This document shows positions 54,501 through 64,000 of a stretch of DNA of 64,000 nt, piece after piece. Made by a program: the position numbers and the translations under genes. The stretch's first letter is position 1. Every line of letters begins with the position of its first letter. The DNA comes from Cruorifilaria tuberocauda (taxonomy: Eukaryota > Nematoda > Chromadorea > Rhabditida > Onchocercidae): contig JABVXU010000300.1 of the NCBI GenBank assembly GCA_013365365.1, forward strand, positions 1-64,000, written 5' to 3'. The notes under the pieces were generated by a model. That model was not told where the DNA came from and did no database searches. It saw only the letters and a program-made list of their open reading frames with translations.

Positions 54501-57500
54501 TAGACAAGTTAATGAACATTAACTAAAATAATGATATATTATCTGTAATCGAAATAACTTATACGATAAACTACGATAATATACTAAAATCTATGTGACA
54601 GTATGTCATTATCAATCTTAAGAATATCGAATTTTATCAGCCTTAAATTAATTTTCAGCCAGGAATTTCATATAAAATTCCAGCAATTAAAAATATACCT
54701 AATAAAATACTGGAATAAAAAATTTTACTTAGAAATTCTAAGTGTATGTTAGATGTTCAAATCATAAATGAAACTTTCACGAATTAATAACACTAAATGT
54801 TTCCTCAAATTACTCGATCGGTTTGATGGAGTAAAAATAGAAATTTTAGAGAATTATCATCCTAGTTACAAGTTATAATTGATCGTTCATTGTGAAGAAT
54901 ATTCCAGAAAGTGAATTTCTTTGAAGATAAATTTAATGATTACTTCAGCAAGAAATATATCCATAATTCTGTTAGCCAATTCCAGCGGTAATGTTGTAGT
55001 AAAAAGAGCCAAGAACCAACTGCTAGCATACATACTCGTATCAAAACCCATATTATTAAAATGTGTACACAAATCTGGCATTTGTTCCTAAATTTAATAA
55101 GTAATTAAATTTCATTTCATAGACATTTCGTTATTAGAAATAAAAAATTAAAATATTATTGAAATAAAATTAAATATTAATAATGAAAAAAATGCATAAA
55201 TTTAAATGTTAACATTAAAAATGATTGATTTTTTTTAGAAAAATAAAAGCTACTTTTTAGAAATTACCCAAAGTATGATCAGTAACAGTTAATTTTTGCA
55301 GGAAAAATATCGGATATTTTTCTGTTCTTTAATTTCAATCAAATTTACATAATAAAATTGCCAAGTGAAAAATAACATAGGTTGAAGTTGAAATATTGTA
55401 ATTTAATATATTAAGATAGGCTATGAATTAAGCCTAACAAAACAAGCTTTATCTTCTAGGACACATGCCTCAAGCACTTTCTAGAAAAGTCGATTATTAA
55501 ATATATCCTATTACTAGTGATTAGAAAGAGTTGAACTTGAATATATAAGTGTCAAACTTTAAAATTATACACTCAATTAACGGTTCCATTATAATTTTTA
55601 CACTCTAATTAAATTTGAAATCATTTACAAATTGGAAAGTAGAAAGGAAAAGAGCTAATTAACCTGAACAAGGCACTCGAGTTGAAACATACATAAACCT
55701 AATTCGGTCATCGCAGGCTTAAATAATTCTCTCAAACGATATGTTTCCATTAAACGTACAAATACCGCAAATGCTTCTTCTTCAGGCATCTAAATTAAAT
55801 TATTAATGATAACAATAACAATAACCACAGATGATAATTAAGTTAAGTGCCAAGGTGAAAAAGTGAAAAAGAATTCTAAACTGTGGGGACAATACAACCT
55901 TATCAATTAACCGCTTGAATGCCATTTGAAGTTTAGCAATTGAAAAGACCCAACAATTCGATCTCTTTCATTTAATTTTCAACTCAATGCGTGATAACAA
56001 AATATTCCTAACTATACTGCGCCATTATCCGTAGCCTGAAACCCGATACCTGTGATTCAAGTGAGTAAAGGACGGTTCAGTACGAGTTGCTTCATACATT
56101 TTCGCTAGAAATTTTTTTTCTATTCCTAATTAATCATCTACTAAATTATACCTGCAACAATAATTGTCCAACAATAAAGGCACTTCCTTGACAATATCCT
56201 ACTTCATTATCGTGTATACTATATGCTTTAATAACATTGAAAAGAGCTTGTTGTCCACGACCATTATCTTTAAAAAACTCCAATTCGGGATACGTCCGTG
56301 GAATATCACGTAATATTACCTACAACAATAACAAGAGCAATAATAATGTTCAAGCAATATTTACTACAGCAATAAAAATAATAAGTGACAACAAATAACT
56401 AACAATAACTAATAATAATAGTAAAAGTAATAATAATATTAATACTAATTTACTAATATATTAGAGTACTAATACATTTAAAATATCGGCATACTAATAT
56501 ACAAATATATTAAAATACTAGTACACTTTAATACCAACATACTAATATACTTATGTACTGATATACTAAAATACTAATATACTTAGATAATAATATACTA
56601 AAATGCCAAAATATTAATACAATTAAGTGCTGATATCTAATATATTAATATACTAAAACGATATACCAATATACTGATATATTAATATACTAATACTGAT
56701 ACTAATATTAACGCTAATATTAATACTGATACTAATACCAATAATACTAAACACTAAGTACTAATGTTAATACTAATTAATAACGATAGCAATAATAATT
56801 AATAGTATAGTAATAATAATAGAATTTATAAGAATTGATGATAATTATTATTTAATCTCATTATGATAATGAATAGAAGCCTTTTCATATGGTGACGACC
56901 GCCTCATGCAGTCTGCGTAGATATCATGAATTGATGATACATTAGCATCGCTCAATAACTGCCAAGCGATCGTTCGAAAATGTTGAGGGATACCACGACG
57001 AACAAGCTCCTGCAATTCGTACTTTACCCGATGAATAAGTAAGTGTCACTTGTAATATCATATCATTCCGTTTAATTAAGATTCTTAAAATTTACAATTT
57101 ACAAACACAATTATGAAAATACATTTATTATATTTACAATTTTTTTTAGCTTAAACAAACAAATTTGTTGAAAGAAATCAAAATAAGAAATAAAAGGAAT
57201 TTTCGAAATAATTTTTTTTCTTGTTACTTAAAAGAAATATTTCTTCCTTTCAAATTGATGGCATTATTTCAGTTTCTTTTTCTTGTTTTATTCATTTATT
57301 TCTTTTCGATTTTTTTCTTAATTTCACATTTTCATGATATTAATTAACTAACCTTAAAATTAATAAAAATACACTTCTTAATTCTAATATAATTGTTAAG
57401 GCTATTTCTTAGGTATCTCATTACCTTTGCTATCACTAAAAAATAAATCATTTAACACACTTTTTACTTCGTTTTTTTCTTTCTCGCTATAGTAGAAAAT

Positions 57501-60500
57501 TAATTTGCTATTTTTTTTGTCATTTTCCTTCCTTAAATCTATAACCTTTCAGACTTATTTGATTTAATATAATTGAGACTTATTTTATTCATTAAAATCA
57601 ATTTTTATTCAATAAATTACTTCAATTCAGCGCTTAAATCAGAATGAAATTAAATTTTGCTTACTGTAATAATTCATCTGAAAGGTGAATTTATTTTCAA
57701 AACAAATAAATAAATTTGATTATTATCAAAAAATATTTTTAACTACGAAATAGACTAAGGAAATTATTTTCATTTTTGAAATTTAATTATATATTTTCAA
57801 CAATAAAACAAAAAGCTGTAATATTTTAATTTTAGATAACATTCAACTCTTTTTTTTTGATTGAAAACTTGCAGCATTTTAAAATTCTTTAAAGCATTTA
57901 AATGATAAAACAATCATCGTAAATCAATGATTTATCACTTACTTTATTTTAATGAGAGTAGAAACTTTAAGTTATAAAACCTTAATATAATTCGGCCTTT
58001 TTCGAATTTCCACTTCCCAATTTTTGACTAAATTCCCCCAAATAGCCCAAAGATCCAAATCTTCATCATCCTCTGCTGGTACGCTATTTTCCCGTGATTT
58101 ATTTGACCTGAAATACTTTTAATATTGCCAGCGTTATTTTGATCCAACAGATTAAAATTTTATACGATTTATGACTCTTGCATTATTAAATAGCAATCTA
58201 AAGATTACTTTGAAATTAAATTTAGCATTTTTGTGTGAGTAATTGCTTTTCAATTCCATGTAAAAGAAAAGAATTATTAATAATTCAAAAAGAAACAATC
58301 AGAAAATAAAATTGATGTTAGAGTATATATATATATTATCTTACATATAAAAGGAACATCACTTTTATCGCTAGTCGCTAGCCTGGCAAAATAGTTCGAT
58401 CAGTTAGCTTATTTAAAATAGCTGGCTCTTGCTCTCCAAGAAAAAAGTAAGTAAATGAAAAAGAAAATAAGGTGAAATGAAGAAATTTATGATCAAAGGA
58501 TGATAAAATCTGCGAATTTTCGAGTCTGAATTTAATCGAAATAACGATAATATAAAATTGGAAAAAGTGATAGAATTTAAAATATTAACTGAAATTGTAA
58601 ACGGAAAGAAGAAAAAAAAGACCTCGGACTGAAACTATCTGTTAATGCGCCACCGGAACTGCTTGAACCGGTTCGTATCGATGCAACAGAACGTGAGTCA
58701 AGTTCATTAGACGTATTCATCTGTTCCATCTTCATTAGCATTGATACAACCGGTTCCGGTACCTTTTCTTCTAATTCAATCCCACCGTTGCTATTTCCCA
58801 AATGAGCACCGGTTTCTGCTCCCTCAGTTACTGTTGAAACGAATGAATCACCAGCAGCAGAATGGTCTAATATTTCTGTAAAAATTAATTTAATTCAATC
58901 AATAAATCGATTTCATGATATGCTTAACAACAATCGTTTGATAAATTTTTCCAAATTCTATAATTTAATATGGAAAAAATTCTAATCAAATACATATCGA
59001 TAAATACAAGATGGATAAGATATGATTGAAGTAACATAATTTGTAACTAATTATGAACTAACTGTATTAAAATCTTACCGATCAAAGCATAACCTAATTT
59101 AAACCTCAGTACCTTGCCTTTCTTTCTCTCTTTTACCCTCTCTCTCTCTCTTCCTTTCTTTCTTCCACTTTCAAAATTATTAAATCAACAAATAATGTGA
59201 AACAAAGATAAAATCTTTTTCAAATCATCATAAATCCATGGAAAAAACATAATATTAAACTAATAATCAATTGATTTTTATGATTTACCTTTTATGGAAT
59301 TTTCAATCAAATCCTTTAATATAATTCTCATTAAATTAACCATTAATTAAATGGCCTATCAAAAACCTCACCCCAACTATCATTCATAATCTCTTTCTCA
59401 TTGATAGCGTTTAAATAAGCGATAGTTTGATAATTTCAAAAAAATATATGAGAGAATTGAGAGAGATGAAATTGTGCGGAAAATGAAAGGTAGAAAAACA
59501 GAAATTGACCAGTTTTAACCTAATTTTCTTGTTTTTCTCTTCGCACCGTTCTCTCATTGAAATTTCTTTCTATTTTTTCTTTTTTCCCATCGAAAAATTT
59601 AAATTATTTAAAAGAAATATTCTCATTTTTATTATTAACCTTTTATTTAAGCTAATTTTTATTTGCTATAAAGTTAATACATTCTTAAGTTATAGTTTGA
59701 AGCTGTTGTTAGTTCGAAATTAGCGGAATTTTTTCGAGAGGAATTTATTTCAGTTTCGTTAATATAAAACTTTCACTATGGAAGTTTTAAAAAAGTATCA
59801 ATTAATTTTAATTTCTTTCTCTTCTAATTTTTTTTTTGAAGGAAGAAACGGATGAAAAACTAATAAAATTAAAGAGCCATTAGTTTCTGGTAATTTTTAC
59901 CTATTTGATGTTCACCAGCTACATAATTCGAAAATTAATGACAGATTATTACCTGTCCAATTAATGTGAAATTGAATTGTTAAAAGTAAAAATATGACGA
60001 CAAGCAGCAGTAAAAACGCTAATAAAATATGTAATTGAAGTGATTGTTAAATTTTTCGAAAAAAAGAAATGACAAACCTAAAAGCTAAGTTATCTTTTGT
60101 ACTTTTTAAAAATATTTGATAATAAAAATAAAATTTTAGAATGAAAATTAATGAAATAATGAGACAATAAGTGATAAGATGCTAATGCACTACTTATCAC
60201 ATTTTACTAAAGGAAATCGATAAAGTTCAAAGTGTGAAATTAATTAAAAAGCATAAAAATGAAACATGATGTAAGTAAATGATAATGATATAAGTATTAC
60301 TTATCATTTCAATCATTCCTATTTGATTTTTCATTTGGAAGTAAATCCTTCTAAAACGAATAAAACGATCGGATGTGAGACTTATTTGGAAAATATCAGC
60401 CAAAATCCATCCATTCATTTTCAATCCGTTTTTCCATTCTATGAAATATTTTCATTTTTCTGACAAAATTTATTGATTGCTACCGTAATAACAAATGGTA

Positions 60501-63500
60501 TCAACAGTACTTTCAATACAACTGATAATGTTCCATTACGATCAATCAATCAACACTTCTATCATTTCCGTTATAATGACTAATTTAATTAATTGATAGA
60601 TTAACTGATCTCATTATTTCATTCGATTTATTTTATCAATTTATCATCATTTTACACATTTTCTTACTTTGACATAATTTTATCAAGAGCTGATAAGCAA
60701 AGAGGCAAAGAGCAAAGCAGTGAATAATACATTTAAGAATTCCATAAATTATATATTTTCCATTTGTAGGATTTCTACAAAATTTGCTAGAAATCTTTAC
60801 ATCGCGATACATCATCAATCAAATATTTATCAATAACATAAATATATTAGAATTATCATTGAGGGTAGAAAATTTCAATTAAATTTAATTTTCACACAAT
60901 TAAGTTAAACGTGATAGTATAAAACATTTTTGGAAATTAATAACTTTATCCTAATTCAAAGTATATTATCATTTGTGTAAATTATTAATTAAGTGAAATC
61001 AAATCGAATAAAATGATCGTAAAATGAATTCTCACTTATATTTAATGAACTGAAAATTAAATTCTGTGATTTCTATGATTTATGACGTAACGTTTAACTT
61101 TATATTTGATGTGAAAAACGTTTAAGCAAACAAAACAACTAAATGGTTAAAATATCAGTAACTTTTCTCCTTCATTTTTTATTCCTCAAAAAACACTAAC
61201 TGCATTTCGCATGTATATGTATGATTGTGTTTTGCTGATAACAATTTTACTGATAATATCTTAAATTAAATTCTTTGATCGAAAATGACTTGAAATAAAC
61301 TACTTTTTCCTACAAAATATTGCATAAATATTAGACATGCATGGTTTGCTAAAGTTTTTTAATTAGTGCAATTAAGCTTATCTGGCTAATTAACATGAGA
61401 ATATCGGTAGTAATAAGAGTTTTAGCATTTAATCCATTTGTTGATAGAAAAGTAAAGTAAATTCTCTTCTACTATAATTACTTATCACTTAATAAGTGTT
61501 AATTAGCAAGATGATCATAGAGATTAATGAAAAAATAGTAAAATATTACTGGTATTTTAATTTAAAATGATATTATTTAATTTTTGACTCATGGATGATA
61601 AAATTTCGCTTATCAGTTATGACAATTGCTAATCAATAAGAAGACAAAGGAAGATATGAAATGAAATGAATTGAGAAAAGAATAAAAATGAATAATTACT
61701 TTCTTTAATTGATAAAACAAAAGAGAAGGGATTTTGAGGAAAGAATTTCTATGCAACAACAATTTATAATCTTTTTCCATTCCTTTGATGCAAATATTCT
61801 TGAATTATAATGAAAAAATAGCGAAAAAAAGTGACGAAAAGCATGTAAAAGTAGTAATATTAATTAATTAATTAATTAATTAGCTAACAATAATTGATTA
61901 ATTGCTTTCAAAATTTATCTCCACAAAGTTGTTCATTCATTATTCATTCGGTCTTTTCAGTCATTAAAAATTTGTTAATTTAAAAATATTTAATTGTTGT
62001 TTCTTATCACAATTCATATTATTCCCATCCTAATTTTTCAGTAACAATTATACAATTTAATTAAAATTCATTAAAATTAAGACTCAAATTAATTGCAATC
62101 GCATGATTACACGAAAAAAGATATGATAATTACTTGTAGCTTAAGATTAATTAATTTTTGTACTGAAATGATATTTGAAGAAGTATAAGCTTTAAGGTTT
62201 TTATTTTCTTATGATATTTATTGAATGAAAATTCAAATCGTTTTCATTCCTTCATTTTTTCTTGCTCTTCCTTCCTTCCTCTTCTATATGTAATTTGTTT
62301 TGTCGTACTTTTTCACAAATTTTTGAAATGCATGCCGAAGAAAAAAAGCAAGTTTAGCATGCTAAAAATAAAAGAAAAACAGAAATCAATAGAATGCATT
62401 TTATCAAAAAATAAGAAAAAAACAGTAAAAAATTTGATTGAAAATTCTGTTATCATTAATCATTTATGAAATGAAAAGAGGAAATTTAGTAGAAATAACT
62501 TTACTTATTAATAAGTATATGCATTGTTGAAAAATTACCTAAAGAAATGAATTAAAAGGTTACAAATGAAAAGATAACAAATGTTAGCTAAACAATAAAT
62601 AATAAAATTAATGTAGCAGATAACTAAGAAATTAGAATAGTAAAAGAATAAAAAATATTATTTAATAATATTTGTGGTAATGAAAATTTTCAGCTACTGT
62701 TGAGACATTTAAGTTCATCTAAGTTTCTAGGTTCTAAGTTAATTACACGTCACGCCACATATGATGATAAAAACGCTAAAAAGTAAGTATAAGTGTTCAA
62801 CCACATTATCATACAAATCGATTCATATTTAAAATCAGATTATTAAATTTAATTTCAAATTTCATATTCATTTTAATTCTTATATCTATAGAAAATTTAA
62901 TATGAGCCATTAAATGAATTTAGCCTTATGCATACCTAATATTCAAACTAAATAGATTATAGGATTTGAATTCAAATTTTAGATTCATTATCATCTTAAA
63001 TATTTTCGTAAATCTCAAATAAAGTCAAATTTCCGACTTAACTAAAATTTTAAATATTTAAAATTGAGATCGAACATTGATAATAGCACACATTAAATTA
63101 AATGATTGCTATTTTCTGTTTAAATATTACACAAATTATCATATCAAAGATAGAAGAGAGACGGAAAGAGAGGGAGAGGGAAAAAGAAAGGGAAAGAGAA
63201 AAGATGAGAGAGAGTTTTCTCCAAAAAAGGAAAAATAAAAACAAAATATCGTTTTGATTATTTCCACATATATATTACAATAATATTTTAAATGAAAATA
63301 AGTGCAAAGAGGTAATTATTTGTTCAAAACTTTTCAAAAAACAGAATTTCTCAGTTTTTTTATGAGTCAAGTAATGGAAGAGAGAGAGGGAAAAAGAGGA
63401 AGAGAGAGAAATTACAGTAATTGATATGAAATGCATTAAATCAATCGATTGATGAAAAAAGTTTTTCCTGCAAATATTTTTATACTTCAAATTATACGCT

Positions 63501-63992
63501 TTTTGCAAATAACTACTGGTTTGAATGTCATAGCAATTACATATTTGATGAATATAAAGAGAAAAGATACGTGAAAAGGATAGGGAAAAGTGATGAAATG
63601 AACGGAACGAAGAGGAAAGAAAAGAAAGAATTCGATGAAGTTGAATTAAATTATCAATCAATAAATTGTATTTTACCATTATTACAAATAAATCAATAAA
63701 TCATTTTGAATGCTAAAATTTAATTTACATGCTATCGAATAATAAAATAAGCAAAAAATTAAAAAATAATTAAAAATTTAAAAATTATACCTCTATTGAT
63801 TTATTAATTAATCTGAATATTTATGTTGTAAATATTTAATTTAAGGTATAGGAAAAGATGTATATATATATAATTGCCATCTACAAATGCCTTTGACAAC
63901 GACAAGGACGGAAATGATGATGATGATGATATGATGGTACATTTGAAAATCAATAATGTTCAGCTAAACTTTTCACCAGTGGCAAACAGCAT
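39577..63992 (-). CDS. evi-5: RabGAP with TBC domain and coiled coil, EVI5 orthologue
   Basis: EVI5 proteins stimulate GTP hydrolysis by Rab GTPases (Rab11/Rab35 are discussed for mammals) and act at endosomes and during cytokinesis. Exons: 63977-63992 (candidate, perhaps longer), 58623-58875, 57981-58107, 56881-57009, 56152-56319, 55664-55789, 54944-55087, 53674-53763, 53275-53372, 52040-52100, 43507-43731, 42348-42497, 41523-41684, 41260-41380, 40795-40944, 40474-40589, 39900-39980, 39577-39747; about 795 residues, close to human EVI5 (about 810). The TBC domain (about 133-345) starts ELVRRGIPQHFRTIAWQLL and keeps both catalytic fingers: IxxDxxR with Arg183 (ILRDIPRTYPE) and YCQG with Gln219. 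MYASSWFLALFTTTLP and LKLDMEGMLKYFQ follow. From about 384 to the end it is coiled coil (RLRTENRLL, ALADRLIKGQVNLAQEAE, LQEELISVKMREAEA). The intron after 56881 needs a GC donor. The end LELKVN-stop lies in the last exon; splicing onward at AAG|GTAAAT is possible. The first exon touches the window edge, so the start is uncertain. Confidence 0.9.
41941..42104. repeat. 46-bp tandem repeat, about three copies
   Basis: The marker GATATTCCA recurs at 41987, 42033 and 42079, exactly 46 bases apart, each preceded by a CTACTGTATG(T/C)CTAC-like segment. It lies in the EVI5-like intron between 41684 and 42348. Confidence 0.85.
43205..43245. repeat. (GA)n microsatellite
   Basis: GAGAGAGAG with GGG interruptions, in the EVI5-like intron between 42497 and 43507. 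Confidence 0.9.
43732..52039 (-). other. 8.3-kb EVI5-like intron
   Basis: This intron joins exon 52040-52100 to exon 43507-43731, splitting the end of the TBC region from the coiled coil. It is AT-rich, and no nested gene is supported: the open frame at 46001-46189 has no splice or similarity support. It contains a short GC-rich blip at 45360-45418 and the hairpin at 49077-49117, and is otherwise featureless. Confidence 0.75.
49077..49117. other. Intronic hairpin with 15-bp stem
   Basis: AAATGGCGCACATTTTC at 49077-49093, a 9-nt loop, then GAAAATGTGCCATTT at 49103-49117 pair over 15 bases with a single bulged G. It sits in the 8.3-kb intron. Function unknown. Confidence 0.7.
54056..54230. repeat. 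Degenerate tandem repeat of about 31 bp, five copies
   Basis: The unit is roughly AAAGCTAA(T/C)ATTGCGATACTATAAGTGCTTAC; its AGCTAA-type markers fall near 54073, 54102, 54133, 54166 and 54197. It lies in the EVI5-like intron between 53763 and 54944. Confidence 0.8.
56390..56800. repeat. ATACTAAT-type degenerate satellite
   Basis: About 400 bases of imperfect (A)TACTAATAT(A/T) repeats, shifting to GATACTAATATTAA near the right end and to ACAATAACTAATAATAATAG at the left end. It lies inside the EVI5-like intron 56320-56880, directly downstream of the unusual GC donor. Confidence 0.8.
61858..61883. repeat. (ATTA)n microsatellite
   Basis: Six tandem TTAA/ATTA units. Confidence 0.9.
63150..63215. 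repeat. Purine-rich GA tract
   Basis: AGAGAGACGGAAAGAGAGGG-type sequence, with a similar tract at about 63375-63410. Confidence 0.8.
63915..63938. repeat. (GAT)n microsatellite
   Basis: GATGATGATGATGATATGAT, close to the presumed first exon of the EVI5-like gene. Confidence 0.85.
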
Positions 63993-64000
63993 ATACGGAG

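Larger units (their letters stand above)
58876..63976 (-). other. 5.1-kb first intron of the EVI5-like gene (inferred)
   Basis: Exon 58623-58875 begins with an acceptor in phase 1 and lacks a start codon, so an upstream exon is required. Nothing coding was seen across this stretch. It holds ATTA repeats (61858-61883), purine-rich GA tracts (about 63150-63215 and 63375-63410) and a GATGAT microsatellite. The long open frame at 63275-63679 follows from the purine-rich tracts and is not a gene. Confidence 0.55.

Noticed and set aside
63275..63679. 134-codon minus-strand open frame
   Set aside because: It lies across purine-rich GA tracts, is dominated by Ser/Phe/Leu/His from simple sequence, and has no splice or family support.

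Overview
The window looks like nuclear DNA of a nematode, most likely a filarial worm. It is very A+T-rich, genes are split into many short exons (about 50-450 nt), acceptors have the nematode (T)TTTCAG/TTTTAG form, two start codons sit 5-8 nt behind such an acceptor (as expected for spliced-leader trans-splicing), and the TMC gene is closest in my recollection to C. elegans TMC-1. Introns of 100 nt to 8 kb are longer than in Caenorhabditis. The species cannot be fixed from sequence alone. All similarity statements are from memory of the families; no search was run.

Layout. 1-1443: probable 3' end of an unidentified plus-strand gene in small GC-richer exons, with two possible endings. 1444-5143: intergenic, with CA microsatellites. 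5144-10359 (minus): F-box/WD40 protein of the FBXW5 type, 11 exons, with an unresolved reading-frame problem at the 5' edge of one exon. 10417-10846: decayed mariner transposon with both terminal repeats and the C-terminal end of the transposase. 12581-15514 (minus): CTU2, the tRNA 2-thiolation subunit, 7 exons. 15523-17946: intergenic. 17947-34020 (minus): a TMC mechanotransduction-channel protein, reconstructed in 28 exons as 1540 residues with every junction in phase. 34021-39576: intergenic, with two GC-richer islands. 39577 to about 63992, possibly beyond the right edge (minus): EVI5-type RabGAP (TBC domain plus long coiled coil), about 795 residues, with an 8.3-kb and a 5.1-kb intron.

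The four minus-strand genes have unrelated jobs (ubiquitin-ligase substrate selection, tRNA wobble-uridine thiolation, mechanosensory channel, Rab GTPase control), so this is an ordinary animal gene neighbourhood rather than a functional cluster. CTU2 and FBXW5 lie head to tail on the same strand, each with a trans-splice-like acceptor beside its start codon, so a shared transcript is conceivable but unproven. I found no CRISPR array, rRNA, tRNA or recognisable bacterial (Wolbachia) insert, and nothing amounting to a new system. The more unusual items are GC-AG introns, the frame problem in FBXW5, intronic hairpins, duplicated intron segments in the TMC gene, and the unidentified left-edge gene.
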